DNA of 64,000 nt, taken from positions 1-64,000 of the forward strand of contig NZ_JAFMPS010000011.1 in NCBI RefSeq assembly GCF_020667895.1. The letters are read 5' to 3'. Shown one piece after another: positions 7,707 to 16,698 of this stretch (the stretch's first letter is position 1; each line of letters begins with the position of its first letter). The translations under genes were made by a program, and so were the position numbers. The notes under the pieces are model-generated. The model saw nothing but the letters and a program-made list of their open reading frames with translations, was not told where the DNA came from and did no database searches. Source of the stretch: Alcanivorax sp. 1008. GTDB taxonomy: Bacteria > Pseudomonadota > Gammaproteobacteria > Pseudomonadales > Alcanivoracaceae.

Positions 7707-9386
7707 TCAGGCCCTTGGAGTTGCCCGCTCAATAATCACCGCACAGTCAACGCCTCGGGGCAAGGCGCCGTAGTTGTGATGCCCGGCACCAGCCAAACGC
7801 GAAACACAGAAGCCATCAGCGATGCTCTGGGGAGAATTCTGCACCAGCAATGCGCCCTGCAGGGCCAAGGCCATTCGGTCAACCACATCACGGGCACGGT
7901 ATTCCAGATCCGACAAATCCGCGAACTCGCTTTTCAGCGCATTGACATGCTTATCAAGATGACTATTACCGCCCCTGGCCCTGGCTAGCTCGGCAAAAAA
8001 GGCATCAACGACAGCAGGTGTTTTCTGCATGGCACGTAACACATCGAGACACTGGACATTGCCACTGCCTTCCCAGATCGCATTGACCGGTGCTTCCCGA
8101 TACAGCCGCGGCATCATGCTGTCTTCCATCACGCCACTGCCACCGATGCACTCCATGGCTTCATAGGTAAAGTTCGGCGTGCGCTTGCAGATCCAGTACT
8201 TGCCGACCGCAACACCAAGGCGCATCAACAGGGATTCATGCTCGTCATCAAGGCTGTCCAGTGACCGCGCCATGCGCATGCCGGTGACCAGTGCCGCTTC
8301 ACTTTCGATGGCCATATCTGCGAGCACGTTCTGCATCAGCGGTTGCTGATTCAGGACATTGCCAAAGGCATGGCGAATGGAGGTGTGATGCAATGCCTGG
8401 GACGCCGCCATGCGCATGGTGGCGGCGGAGCCGATCATACAATCGAACCGGGTCAGGCTGACCATTTCGATAATGGTGCGCACGCCGCGTCCTTCCTCGC
8501 CGACCAGCCAGCCCATGGCGCCACGGAATTCGACTTCGCTGGAGGCATTGGAAGCATTACTCAATTTTTTCTTCAGCCGCAGTACCTGAAGTGGATTCTT
8601 GCTGCCATCCGGACGCCAGCGCGGCACCAGAAAGCAACCCAGTCCGGCCTCGGTTTGCGCCAGTACCAGAAAAGCATCACACATCGGCGCGGACAGGAAA
8701 AACTTGTGGCCCACCAGCTCATACACTTCACCGGCACCACGGGCAGCCACCGGATAAGCACGGGTGGTATTGGCACGGACATCGGAGCCGCCCTGCTTCT
8801 CGGTCATGCCCATACCAATGGTGACACCCTGCTTCTGGCTGTCCGGCACATTGCGCGGGTCATACAGGCGCGAAGTGATCTTCGGCTCCCAGTACTCGGC
8901 AAGCTTTGGCGTGGTGCGGATCGACGGAATCGCCGCAAAGGTCATGGTGATCGGACAACCGTGGCCGGCCTCGACCTGCGACTGCATGTAGGTATGCGCC
9001 GCGCGGGCGACATGGGCGCCGGCTTTCGGGTCGGTCCACGGCGATGAGTGCAGACCGTTCTCGATCGCCGTCTGCATCAGGGTGTGATAGCTGCCGTGAT
9101 ACTTGACCAGATCGACCCGATTACCGAAACGATCATGGGTATCGTATTCCGGCAGGTATTTATTGGCCTGAAAACCCAGCTCCAGATAGTCGGCACTGCC
9201 GGTCAGTGCACCAAAGGATTGCAGGGAAGATTCGGCCCAGCCGGCGCCTTCGCGCTGCACTGCTTCCTGCAGGGCGCGGTCCTGAGCGTAAAGGTTATAG
9301 TTCGTCAGTTCGCGCGAGACATTCTCGACCTGATGCGTGTCCGCCATAAACAGGCTGCTGTGACGATCATTTTTCGGTGCATTCAT
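7707..9386 (-). CDS. aidB: Acyl-CoA dehydrogenase, AidB subfamily
   Basis: A 559-residue flavoprotein. The sequence follows E. coli AidB closely: NLYAQDRALQEAVQREGAGW near the start, CPITMTFAAIP, the FAD/acyl-CoA region IGMGMTEKQGGSDV, then SNASNASSEVEF, TRFDCMIGSA, FGNVLNQQPLMQ and LYREAPVNAIWEGSGNVQCLDVLR. In E. coli AidB is induced by alkylation and has weak isovaleryl-CoA dehydrogenase activity; in lipid-degrading bacteria similar proteins are often plain acyl-CoA dehydrogenases, so the physiological role here is open. AGGAGGGA precedes the ATG. It is the downstream neighbour of the desaturase gene (gap 29 bases) and may be co-transcribed with it and the PaaX-like regulator. Confidence 0.9.
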   Translation of the reverse strand: MNAPKNDRHSSLFMADTHQVENVSRELTNYNLYAQDRALQEAVQREGAGWAESSLQSFGALTGSADYLELGFQANKYLPEYDTHDRFGNRVDLVKYHGSYHTLMQTAIENGLHSSPWTDPKAGAHVARAAHTYMQSQVEAGHGCPITMTFAAIPSIRTTPKLAEYWEPKITSRLYDPRNVPDSQKQGVTIGMGMTEKQGGSDVRANTTRAYPVAARGAGEVYELVGHKFFLSAPMCDAFLVLAQTEAGLGCFLVPRWRPDGSKNPLQVLRLKKKLSNASNASSEVEFRGAMGWLVGEEGRGVRTIIEMVSLTRFDCMIGSAATMRMAASQALHHTSIRHAFGNVLNQQPLMQNVLADMAIESEAALVTGMRMARSLDSLDDEHESLLMRLGVAVGKYWICKRTPNFTYEAMECIGGSGVMEDSMMPRLYREAPVNAIWEGSGNVQCLDVLRAMQKTPAVVDAFFAELARARGGNSHLDKHVNALKSEFADLSDLEYRARDVVDRMALALQGALLVQNSPQSIADGFCVSRLAGAGHHNYGALPRGVDCAVIIERATPRA

Positions 9387-9415
9387 GCTCAGTCCCTCCT
9401 CTCATGCCGCTGATA

Positions 9416-10453
9416 TCAGTGTGCAGCGGATGAAACAATGCGTAGCACATCTAAATAGCCGGGCGGCGGTGGCACTTCCTGACGCTCGCGCAGCAACTTA
9501 TGCATGTGCCGCAAGCGAAACCACGGCACCGATGCCATCACATGGTGCTCGATGTGATAGTGGACTCGTAATGGCGCGACAAAGGCCCGCGCCAGCCAGC
9601 CGGCGCGGGTGGTACGGGTATTACGGAACATGTCGGCGCTACGTTCGGTGCAGGCATGCTCGGCGAGCGAACGGATACGCAGAAAAAACGGAAACGGGGT
9701 GACATAGGACAGCACCCAGAACAGGTATAACCAGGCATGGCCAGTCAATGCCAGCAGCGAGAAAATCACTGCATTAGTGATCAGCATCGGCAGCATATTG
9801 CGCAGCAACAAAGCGAGGTGCTGGTACCAGTGTTTACCGTCACGCGGCAGCCAGACCACGTCATTGGCCACGGTCCACTTCAGCAAGCCGGCATCCTGCA
9901 ACAGCCGGCCAAACAGGAACTTCAGCCCGGTCAGCCCGGACAGGTCGCGGGCAAACTTGCGCAACAGTGAACCACGGCTGGTCGGAAACGGGGCGATCAG
10001 GGAAATATCGGTGTCCTCATCGCTGCCGGTACGGGTGTGATGCACCAGATGATGGACCCGATACTTGTGCAGGTCATTCCAGATCGGTCGGGCGCAAAGC
10101 CAGTCACTCAGGACATCGTTCAGCCACCGGGTTTTGAACAGAGTCCCGTGCGAAGCATCGTGCATCAGAATTGCCAGACATAACTGACGACCGGCGATCA
10201 CCGCCATGGCCAGCAAGAAGACTGGCAACGCAATCCACCACGTCCGGGTACTGGCCCAGACCATCAACACAAACGACAACGCGATAATTCCCCAGGTAGA
10301 GATAATCGCCCAGGCACCCATCAGATCGGAGCGCGCGGTCAGCACCCGGATCTCATCGCGACTGAAAATATCGGTGACCCGGCGACGAGTCACCGCGCTG
10401 TGACTAAAAACATCCTCGTTACTGATTTCGGCGGGGTTGGCTTGCATATTCAT
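9416..10453 (-). CDS. Membrane fatty acid desaturase
   Basis: A 345-residue integral membrane di-iron enzyme. The three His boxes are clear: HDASH near residue 105, HKYRVHHLVHH near 140 and HYHIEHH near 300. Hydrophobic helices flank them (near residues 45-90 and 210-245). The family inserts double bonds into, or hydroxylates, acyl chains using O2 and an electron donor. I take ATG 10453 as start because it lies 8 bases after the stop of the PaaX-like gene; the longer frame would overlap that gene. This spacing suggests translational coupling with the regulator. Substrate (phospholipid acyl chain, acyl-CoA or other) cannot be told. Confidence 0.88.
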   Translation of the reverse strand: MNMQANPAEISNEDVFSHSAVTRRRVTDIFSRDEIRVLTARSDLMGAWAIISTWGIIALSFVLMVWASTRTWWIALPVFLLAMAVIAGRQLCLAILMHDASHGTLFKTRWLNDVLSDWLCARPIWNDLHKYRVHHLVHHTRTGSDEDTDISLIAPFPTSRGSLLRKFARDLSGLTGLKFLFGRLLQDAGLLKWTVANDVVWLPRDGKHWYQHLALLLRNMLPMLITNAVIFSLLALTGHAWLYLFWVLSYVTPFPFFLRIRSLAEHACTERSADMFRNTRTTRAGWLARAFVAPLRVHYHIEHHVMASVPWFRLRHMHKLLRERQEVPPPPGYLDVLRIVSSAAH

Positions 10454-10461
10454 CACGTCAC

Positions 10462-11301
10462 TCACTGCAGGGCTTGCCCGGGCCGGCGGTCTTCCGGCGC
10501 CAGAGCGTATTGCTGATAAAGACGCTGCCACAGGGCGTAGCCGGCGCGGTCGAATTTTTTTACGGTATTGACGAACGCATGGCGTGCCTGCGCATCCACC
10601 AATGGCGCTGGCAGCAACGGATCAAATACGATCTGCCGGATCGCCCGACCTCCCAGAAGAAAGGATTCCCGTGCGGCATCTTCCAGTTCCAGCTGATCCG
10701 CTTTTTCCAGCCAGCGCTCAAGTTGCTCGCGCTGCCGCAGATATCGCTGATTCAGTGCTTCGCTATCCCACAGGGTACGCAACCGCCCTTCCCTTTCCGC
10801 GTCAAAATCGCTGGCAATGAACACCGCCGCTTCAGATTCCAGACCCAGCGCATAGAGACGGCGACGAATCGCATCGGCGCCGCCGATAAGATTGTCCGGA
10901 CGGACAAACAAATCCCGCTCCAACTCGCGCAGACCAAGCATTTCCAGCGCCCGCTGGCGACGGCGCAGCGCAGTGCGGTCAGTACGACCAAGCGGCCCGC
11001 AGTGAACCATCACATAGCGGCCGGTCCACTGCGCCAGCCGCGCTTCGGCATCGCGCCAGGTCGCGACGTCGCCGGCCAGCACCGTGGCGGCTTCGCCCAA
11101 CTGGTAGCTGCCTCGCTCCCCGGAAGCGATCAGTCCGGCGGCAGACAAGCGCGCCAGCGCTACCCGGGCATTGTTTTCGGTAATTCCGAACAGCCGGCAG
11201 GCGGCAACAATCTGCCGGCTGGAAAGGGCCTCGCCCTCCTCCTCTGCCTGCAACAGGCCCATGACAATCTGCCGGGCATTCGGCGCCCCTTCACGACTCA
11301 T
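10462..11301 (-). CDS. PaaX-like transcriptional regulator
   Basis: A 279-residue protein with the PaaX layout: an N-terminal winged helix (ARQIVMGLLQAEEEGEALSSRQIVAACRLFGITENNARVALARL, here split for length: ARQIVMGLL, then SSRQIVAACRLF, then ENNARVALARL), a central domain and a PaaX C-terminal domain. PaaX proteins repress phenylacetate genes and respond to phenylacetyl-CoA; relatives control other acyl-CoA pathways. I choose ATG 11301, preceded by CAGGAA six bases away, over a TTG at 11331 that lacks a ribosome site. It is divergent from a crotonase gene with an inverted repeat in between, and directly precedes the desaturase. Phenylacetate degradation genes are not in the window, so the inducer is more likely another CoA thioester. 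Confidence 0.85.
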   Translation of the reverse strand: MSREGAPNARQIVMGLLQAEEEGEALSSRQIVAACRLFGITENNARVALARLSAAGLIASGERGSYQLGEAATVLAGDVATWRDAEARLAQWTGRYVMVHCGPLGRTDRTALRRRQRALEMLGLRELERDLFVRPDNLIGGADAIRRRLYALGLESEAAVFIASDFDAEREGRLRTLWDSEALNQRYLRQREQLERWLEKADQLELEDAARESFLLGGRAIRQIVFDPLLPAPLVDAQARHAFVNTVKKFDRAGYALWQRLYQQYALAPEDRRPGQALQ

Positions 11302-11335
11302 TACGTATTCCTGCAGATAATGTTGACTCAATGAA

Positions 11336-11373
11336 ACATTACTAATAATGTCAATGTCAACACTATTTAGTAA
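11336..11373. promoter_or_regulatory. Candidate operator between PaaX-like gene and crotonase gene
   Basis: The 92-base divergent gap holds two AT-rich inverted repeats: ACATTA-ctaa-TAATGT (11336-11351) and, overlapping it, TTACTAA (11339-11345) with TTAGTAA (11367-11373). A tandem TTGACATTGACA on the minus strand (11350s-11360s) may supply a -35 element. Position and symmetry suit an autoregulatory PaaX-like site controlling both directions; no binding consensus was available to test. Confidence 0.45.
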
Positions 11374-11393
11374 TCATTCCACCGGAGACCGCC

Positions 11394-12176
11394 ATGACCC
11401 CGCCCGTTGTGCTGATCGAGCGCCGTCCGCCACTGGTCCACATCCGCATTAACCGGCCTGAAGCACGCAACGCGGTAGACGGCGCCACCGCTGCGGCGCT
11501 GGTGGATGCATTTCGCCAGTTTCAACAGGATGAAGCATTAAGCGTTGCCATCCTCAGCGGCAATGGTGAGCACTTCTGCGCCGGAGCGGACTTGAAGGCC
11601 GTAGCCAGCGGCACGGGCGGCAACCGCATTGCCGCAGAGGGTGACGGCCCCATGGGGCCGACCCGCATGCAACTGTCCAAGCCGGTCATCGCTGCGGTAT
11701 CCGGTTACTGCGTCGCCGGGGGCATTGAACTGGCTGCCTGGTGTGATCTGCGGGTGGCCGATCACACCGCCGTGTTTGGAGTGTTCTGCCGTCGCTTTGG
11801 TGTACCACTTATCGATGGCGGGACAGTACGCCTGCCACGGCTGATTGGCATGAGTCGGGCCATGGATCTGATCCTCACTGGCCGCCCCGTGAGTGCTGAT
11901 GAAGCGCTGCAAATGGGGTTAGCCAATCGGGTGGTTGCGGCCGGCAAAGCTATCGAAGCCGCCGAGCATTTAGCGCTGCAACTGGCCGGCTTTCCACAAC
12001 AGTGCCTGCGCGGTGATCGGCAAAGCGCATACCAGCAATGGGGCATGGATGAAGTTGACGCCATCGCCAACGAATTTCGTCATGGCCTCACCACCCTGCA
12101 ATCTGGCGAAACGCTGTCCGGCGCCGCACGCTTCCGCGATGGTAGCGGCCGCCATGGCGACTTCTCTGATCACTGA
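11394..12176 (+). CDS. Enoyl-CoA hydratase/isomerase family (crotonase)
   Basis: A 260-residue crotonase-fold enzyme with GGAGA before the ATG. The first oxyanion-hole segment is HFCAGADLKAVA near residue 60. The second is SGYCVAGGIELAAWCDLRVA near residue 100. Of the two usual hydratase glutamates, neither is clear: the position after LAGGGCE-type motif reads GGIELA, and the loop after CRRFGVPLIDGGTVRLPRLIG has Asp/Gly in place of a second Glu. Activity could therefore be isomerase or another crotonase reaction rather than hydration. It is followed after 28 bases by a second crotonase gene, so the two form an operon divergent from the PaaX-like regulator. Confidence 0.87.
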   Translation: MTPPVVLIERRPPLVHIRINRPEARNAVDGATAAALVDAFRQFQQDEALSVAILSGNGEHFCAGADLKAVASGTGGNRIAAEGDGPMGPTRMQLSKPVIAAVSGYCVAGGIELAAWCDLRVADHTAVFGVFCRRFGVPLIDGGTVRLPRLIGMSRAMDLILTGRPVSADEALQMGLANRVVAAGKAIEAAEHLALQLAGFPQQCLRGDRQSAYQQWGMDEVDAIANEFRHGLTTLQSGETLSGAARFRDGSGRHGDFSDH

Positions 12177-12204
12177 CACTTCACTGCCAGCACAAGGAAA
12201 CTTT

Positions 12205-13119
12205 ATGCAAACCCTGACCAGCATGACCTATGAGGTTACCGGCAAGATCGCCCGCATAACCCTGAATCGTCCCAGCCGTGGTAACGGCATCACCATGCAG
12301 ATGCCGCAGGAACTGGCTGCCTGTGTCGAAAAAGCCAATCTCGATCCGCAGGTGCATGTGATTGCCCTCAGCGGCAACGGCAGCGGCTTCTGCGGTGGCT
12401 ACGATCTGGTAGAAAGCGCAGAGGGCATGCTCAAGGGGGAGGCCGATCCGTCGCGATCGAAGGGCTCGCCGCTTGATCCCATGGTGCAGATGCAGAACCA
12501 CATGCCGAACACTGCCTGGGACCCGATGATCGACTACGCCATGATGAGCCGGAACGTGAAGGGCTTTATGAGCCTGTTCCATTCTGACAAACCAGTAGTG
12601 TGCAAGGTGCATGGCTTTTGTGTTGCCGGCGGCACGGATATGGCACTGTGCTCGGACTTGCTGGTGATCGCCGAGGACGCCAAGATCGGTTATCCACCGG
12701 CTCGGGTCTGGGGCTCGCCCACCACCTCAATCTGGTTTCATCGCATCGGACTGGAAAAAGCCAAGCGGCTGCTTTTTACCGGTGACTGCCTGACAGGAAA
12801 ACAGGCACTGGAATGGGGCATGGCCACCGAGTGCGCGCCGGCGGATCAGCTTGATGAACGTTTTGAAGCTTTGCTCAATCGTATCGCCCTGATGCCGATC
12901 AATCAGCTAATGATGATGAAACTGCTACTAAACCAGTCAGTCATGCAGCAGGGGCTGCACACCACCCAGATACTCGGCACCGTGTTTGACGGCATCACCC
13001 GTCACACGAAGGAAGGCTATGCCTTTCAGCAACGCTCTGCCGAGGTTGGCTTCAAGCAGGCGGTAAGGGAGCGCGACGAGCCATTCGGCGATTACGGGCT
13101 GAGCAATTTTCGCAACTGA
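12205..13119 (+). CDS. Enoyl-CoA hydratase/isomerase family (second crotonase)
   Basis: A 304-residue crotonase from ATG 12205, preceded by AAGGAAA; the frame is open further upstream but overlaps the previous gene. Motifs are SGNGSGFCGGYDLVESAEGM (oxyanion hole 1, near residue 60) and KVHGFCVAGGTDMALCSDLLV (oxyanion hole 2, near residue 135). An insertion of about 40 residues between them makes it longer than a typical 260-residue hydratase. The C-terminal part (HTTQILGTVFDGITRHTKEGYAF, given in pieces: TTQILGTVFDG, RHTKEGYAF) is typical of a subgroup annotated as enoyl-CoA hydratases in actinobacteria and marine gammaproteobacteria. Substrate unknown. Confidence 0.87.
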   Translation: MQTLTSMTYEVTGKIARITLNRPSRGNGITMQMPQELAACVEKANLDPQVHVIALSGNGSGFCGGYDLVESAEGMLKGEADPSRSKGSPLDPMVQMQNHMPNTAWDPMIDYAMMSRNVKGFMSLFHSDKPVVCKVHGFCVAGGTDMALCSDLLVIAEDAKIGYPPARVWGSPTTSIWFHRIGLEKAKRLLFTGDCLTGKQALEWGMATECAPADQLDERFEALLNRIALMPINQLMMMKLLLNQSVMQQGLHTTQILGTVFDGITRHTKEGYAFQQRSAEVGFKQAVRERDEPFGDYGLSNFRN

Positions 13120-13211
13120 ACGTTGCTACGGCCCCGGGGCGAGCTGCATAGAGGATATCAGGGAGTAAACAGAAACTGGCGCATCCGTACCAACCTGCTA
13201 AGATTCGCCCC

Positions 13212-14054
13212 ATGACTGCGACCAAGAAGAATCATCCCCTGACCATGCTCCGGCAACTCGGCAAGCGCGTCCTGCCTTCAGACAGGAAAGCGCCGGGCGC
13301 CCACGAGTACACCATTGACGAGCTGGCCCGTCTGGCCGATACCACGGTGCGCAATGTCCGCGCCTATCAGGATCGGGGCCTGCTGCCGCCGCCGGAAAAG
13401 CGTGGCCGCACCGGTATCTATTCCGACGTGCACATGGCCAGGCTGCGGATCATCAGCAAGTTGCTGGAGCGTGGTTACACCATAGCCAATATCAAGGACC
13501 TGCTCGCTGCCTGGGAACAGGGACGCGACCTGAACGACATTCTGGGCCTGGAAGTGGCGGTCACCAGCCCATGGGCAGAAGAGGCCGCTTCCTATGTGGA
13601 CTATGAGGATCTGCTCAGATGGTTCGGCGAGCAGATCACCCCGGATGTGTTGCAGAAAATCATTGCACTGGACTACGTCCGACCAGAAGGCGATCGTTTG
13701 CGGGTACCCAGCCCACGGATTCTTAATGCCGGCATTGAACTGGTTGATGCCGGCATTCCTCTGGAAGCGCTACTCGACGAGGTCAATTCCGTGCGCGGTC
13801 AGGTGGACATGATTGCCGACGGTTTCGTTCGGCTTGTGGTCACCCACCTGATTGATGCCAAGTATGGTGACAAGGGACTGCCAGAAGGTGAGGATGTGGC
13901 CAACCTGGCCGAGTTCATTACTCGGGTAAGACCCATTGCCGATATGGTAGTAAGCGGCGAGCTGGCCCGCATTCTGGACAAGGCCATCAACAAGGTACTG
14001 ATGGATCGTCTGGCCAATGTGCTGGAACACCTGGAAACTCGCACTCCAGGATAA
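13212..14054 (+). CDS. MerR-family transcriptional regulator
   Basis: A 280-residue protein. An N-terminal extension of about 30 residues precedes a clear MerR winged helix: YTIDELARLADTTVRNVRAY, GLLPPPEKRGRTGIYSDVH and RLRIISKLLERGYTIANIKDLL. The remaining 190 residues are helical and contain no metal-binding Cys pair, so this is not a metal sensor of the classic type; it resembles MerR regulators of lipid or redox genes found near acyl-CoA genes. The ribosome site before ATG 13212 is weak; a Met at codon 12 is an alternative. It stands alone between the crotonase operon and a strong two-way terminator. Confidence 0.85.
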   Translation: MTATKKNHPLTMLRQLGKRVLPSDRKAPGAHEYTIDELARLADTTVRNVRAYQDRGLLPPPEKRGRTGIYSDVHMARLRIISKLLERGYTIANIKDLLAAWEQGRDLNDILGLEVAVTSPWAEEAASYVDYEDLLRWFGEQITPDVLQKIIALDYVRPEGDRLRVPSPRILNAGIELVDAGIPLEALLDEVNSVRGQVDMIADGFVRLVVTHLIDAKYGDKGLPEGEDVANLAEFITRVRPIADMVVSGELARILDKAINKVLMDRLANVLEHLETRTPG

Positions 14055-14055
14055 C

Positions 14056-14106
14056 CTGTTAAAACAAAAAAGCCGCCTGACTAAGGCGGCTTTTTTGTTT
14101 TAACAG
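14056..14106. terminator. Bidirectional terminator, 23-bp perfect inverted repeat
   Basis: Arms 14056-14078 and 14084-14106 are perfectly complementary over 23 bp around a GACTA loop. The core is GCCGCCT/AGGCGGC flanked by A-run and T-run on both sides, so it works for the MerR gene on the plus strand and mscL on the minus strand. The arms extend past the U-tract to CTGTTAAAAC/GTTTTAACAG, longer than a terminator needs. Confidence 0.95.
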
Positions 14107-14111
14107 GGCAA

Positions 14112-14537
14112 CTACTTCTTCAGACTATCGCGAATTTCCCGCAACAGAACAATGTCCTCCGGGGGAGCAGCCGGTGCCGGCGGTGGTGCTGCCTCTTCCT
14201 GACGCTTTAGCCTGTTAATGCTTTTGACTAGCAAGAAAACGGCAAACGCAACAATCACAAAACTGATTACATTGTTGATGAACAGACCGTAGTTGATGGT
14301 CACCGCGCCCGCTGCTGCTGCGTCTGCCAGAGTCACGAGGTCACCCTCACCCTTCAGCACCACAAACAGGTCAGTAAAATCTACCCCACCAAGCATCAAG
14401 CCAATCGGCGGCATAATGACATCGGAAACCAGACTTTTCACAATGGTCCCGAAAGCACCGCCGATAATAATACCAACCGCCATATCCACCACATTGCCCT
14501 TAACGGCAAATTCCTTGAACTCCTTGACCATTCCCAT
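14112..14537 (-). CDS. mscL: Large-conductance mechanosensitive channel MscL
   Basis: A 141-residue inner-membrane channel that opens under membrane tension to release solutes in hypo-osmotic shock. The start is ATG 14537 (MGMVKEF), with GGGAGAG about 5 bases upstream; the longer frame is spurious. Features: the conserved N-terminal [22 protein letters not shown]1 pore helix with [21 protein letters not shown], a periplasmic loop, TM2 ([17 protein letters not shown]) and a charged C-terminal helix with a Pro/Ala linker. Length is normal for the family. It stands alone, bounded by terminators. Confidence 0.97.
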   Translation of the reverse strand: MGMVKEFKEFAVKGNVVDMAVGIIIGGAFGTIVKSLVSDVIMPPIGLMLGGVDFTDLFVVLKGEGDLVTLADAAAAGAVTINYGLFINNVISFVIVAFAVFLLVKSINRLKRQEEAAPPPAPAAPPEDIVLLREIRDSLKK

Positions 14538-14667
14538 AGCGCTCTCCCTTGGACTCCAGCGCGGGACCGCCCCGCGTGCCGCCAAGCATAGAAGGAAATC
14601 CGGATTGCGCCCAGAAGAAATTCTCCCCACCCCATGAAGGCTCGCTTCAAACCTCTGAAAGTCGGTC

Positions 14668-14702
14668 AAAAAAAAGCCCGGCTCTTATGAGCCGGGCTTT
14701 TT
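14668..14702 (-). terminator. Intrinsic terminator of the gltX-tRNA unit
   Basis: Stem AAAGCCCGGCTC / GAGCCGGGCTTT with a 4-base loop. On the minus strand it ends in eight T residues directly after tRNA-Glu, so it closes the gltX-tRNA-Ala-tRNA-Glu transcript. The plus strand has five T residues and could act in that direction too, but no gene needs it. Confidence 0.93.
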
Positions 14703-14705
14703 GGT

Positions 14706-14781
14706 TGGCGTCCCCTAGGGGATTCGAACCCCTGTTACCGCCGTGAAAGGGCGGTGTCCTGGGCCTCTAGACGAAGGGGAC
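14706..14781 (-). tRNA. tRNA-Glu (anticodon TTC)
   Basis: A 76-nt cloverleaf with encoded CCA. The acceptor is GTCCCCT/AGGGGAC, the anticodon arm is CCGCC-CTTTCAC-GGCGG with anticodon TTC, and the T arm has GGTTCGAAT. It is almost identical to E. coli tRNA-Glu. It lies downstream of tRNA-Ala and gltX, its own charging enzyme. Confidence 0.99.
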
Positions 14782-14834
14782 TTAAACCTTCTTGAAGCGT
14801 GTGCGTGTTGCCCAGGATATTCGGTAGATCTATT

Positions 14835-14910
<76 letters not shown>

Positions 14911-14997
14911 ATATGCTGGCACCGGGCTGGCGCCCCGTGTGAGGCGCGCATTGTAGCAGTGATCAGGGGGCTGTCAAGCACGGCACCGACTGATTGA

Positions 14998-16509
14998 TCA
15001 CTCTGTGTCCGCCCCATCCAACGGCAGACCCTGCTCAATACGCTGCCAGTTCTTTTCCAGCTTTTTGGCCTGCTTTTTTGACACTCCGCCCAGCACCTCA
15101 ATGGCCTGACGAATGCGTGCCCGGGACAGATCCGAGCCGATAATCTCCATACTGTCTACCACCGAGAAGCTGGCGGTAGTACCTGCAATGGCAACGAACA
15201 CCGGGTGCAATACATCCTTGACCTTGACGCCCGTCGCCGCTGCAATACGCTGCGCCTCAGCAAAGATCGCGTCACGGTTCCAGTGGCGCAGAGTCTCCAG
15301 CGCCCAAAGAAAATACTGCAACCACTCACGCATCTGATCGTGGCTAAACTTGTCATGGTCAAAAGCAGAGGCATTTACCGGCGGCACCCCGGTAAAGCAG
15401 AAACTGCCACGCTCTGCCACCTGACTCAGGGTTTCCACCCGACCGCGCAGATGTGGCAGTACCTGCATCACATAGTCCCGATTAAACGCCCATTCCATCA
15501 GGGTGCTGAGAAACGCCTCATCATCCAGTTCACGCAGCCACAGACCGTTAAGCCACGACAGCTTCTCTACATCAAATACCGGGCCGCCAAGCGAGACACG
15601 GCTGATATCGAAGCTGGCAATCATCTGCTCGAGGGAGAACTTTTCACTCTCATCCGGCATGGACCAACCCATGCGACCAAGATAGTTGGTCAGCCCTTGC
15701 GGCAGATAGCCCATGCGCCGGTAGAAGTTGATGCTGGTCGGGTTCTTGCGCTTCGACAGCTTTGACTTGTCCGGGTTGCGTAGCAACGGCATATGACATA
15801 ACACCGGCATCTGCCAACCAAAGTACTCATATAAAAGCTTGTGTTTGGGGGCGGAATTGATCCATTCCTCACCGCGAATCACATGGCTGATTTCCATCAA
15901 ATGATCGTCAACCACATTAGCCAAATGATAGGTCGGCATACCGTCTGACTTAAGTAGAATCTGGGCATCCACCTGGGCCCAGTCCAGCTCCAGATTACCG
16001 CGCAACAGATCGCTAATATCGCAGCGACCTTCCTCAGGCACTCGCATACGGATCACATAGGAAGCTCCGGCAGCATGACGGCGCTCTACCTCATCCGCAG
16101 GCAGCTCCAGATCAGACGGCTTCAAGGCACGCTGCACCCCGCGGGCCTTGAGGTCCTCGCGAAGGGCATCCAGCTCCTCGCCGGTGCGGTAGCAACGAAA
16201 CGCATGGCCTTTCTCTACCAGCTCTTCAGCATAGCGGCTATAGATCGCGCCACGCTCACTCTGTCGATAGGGTGCATGCGGCCCACCGATATCCGGGCCT
16301 TCGTCCCACTCAAGTCCCAGCCAGCGCATTGAATCGAAAATCATCTGCTCGGATTCAGCCGTGGAGCGTGTCTGATCGGTGTCCTCAATGCGCAAAATGA
16401 ACTGACCGCCATGCTGGCGGGCAAAACACATATTAAACAATGCGATATAGGCAGTGCCCACATGCGGATCACCAGTGGGCGACGGGGCAACTCGGGTACG
16501 TACGGTCAT
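14998..16509 (-). CDS. gltX: Glutamate--tRNA ligase
   Basis: A 503-residue class I aminoacyl-tRNA synthetase that charges tRNA-Glu in the cytoplasm. The HIGH signature is [10 protein letters not shown] near residue 10, and the KMSKS signature is KLSKRK near residue 253. ILRIEDTDQ and HVIRGEEW are also conserved. The C-terminal anticodon-binding domain runs to the end. I choose ATG 16509 ([13 protein letters not shown]) with GGAG upstream; an upstream in-frame Met adds 19 non-conserved residues. It is co-oriented with tRNA-Ala and tRNA-Glu. Length fits Pseudomonas-type GltX (about 490-500). Confidence 0.98.
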   Translation of the reverse strand: MTVRTRVAPSPTGDPHVGTAYIALFNMCFARQHGGQFILRIEDTDQTRSTAESEQMIFDSMRWLGLEWDEGPDIGGPHAPYRQSERGAIYSRYAEELVEKGHAFRCYRTGEELDALREDLKARGVQRALKPSDLELPADEVERRHAAGASYVIRMRVPEEGRCDISDLLRGNLELDWAQVDAQILLKSDGMPTYHLANVVDDHLMEISHVIRGEEWINSAPKHKLLYEYFGWQMPVLCHMPLLRNPDKSKLSKRKNPTSINFYRRMGYLPQGLTNYLGRMGWSMPDESEKFSLEQMIASFDISRVSLGGPVFDVEKLSWLNGLWLRELDDEAFLSTLMEWAFNRDYVMQVLPHLRGRVETLSQVAERGSFCFTGVPPVNASAFDHDKFSHDQMREWLQYFLWALETLRHWNRDAIFAEAQRIAAATGVKVKDVLHPVFVAIAGTTASFSVVDSMEIIGSDLSRARIRQAIEVLGGVSKKQAKKLEKNWQRIEQGLPLDGADTE

Positions 16510-16580
16510 GACCACTCCTGCAGCGGAAATCCGATGGCTGCTGGCAGAAAGAACTGCCAGAACCATGTCTGAAGGCGCGC

Positions 16581-16586
16581 ATTATA
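16581..16586 (-). promoter_or_regulatory. Candidate -10 box of the gltX-tRNA promoter
   Basis: A perfect TATAAT on the minus strand 72 bases before the gltX ATG. The -35 region (around 16604-16610, AACGCC-like) is poor, so this is only a likely -10 element. Confidence 0.45.
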
Positions 16587-16641
16587 CGCACTTGTACGGG
16601 CAATGGCGTTTCTCTCACCGGCGGGATGCATTCGCACAAGC

Positions 16642-16665
16642 AAAAAAAGCCGGCACAAGGCCGGC
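16642..16665 (-). terminator. Terminator of the HD-GYP gene
   Basis: Stem GCCGGC/GCCGGC with a 5-base loop followed on the minus strand by seven T residues, 34 bases after the stop codon of the HD-GYP gene. Confidence 0.9.
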
Positions 16666-16698
16666 GTTCCATATCAAGTTAGAGTAACCGTTTGCAGA

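Noticed and set aside
10474-11334. Plus-strand frame of 286 codons opposite the PaaX-like gene
   Set aside because: Shadow of a GC-rich gene; the minus-strand frame carries the PaaX pattern.
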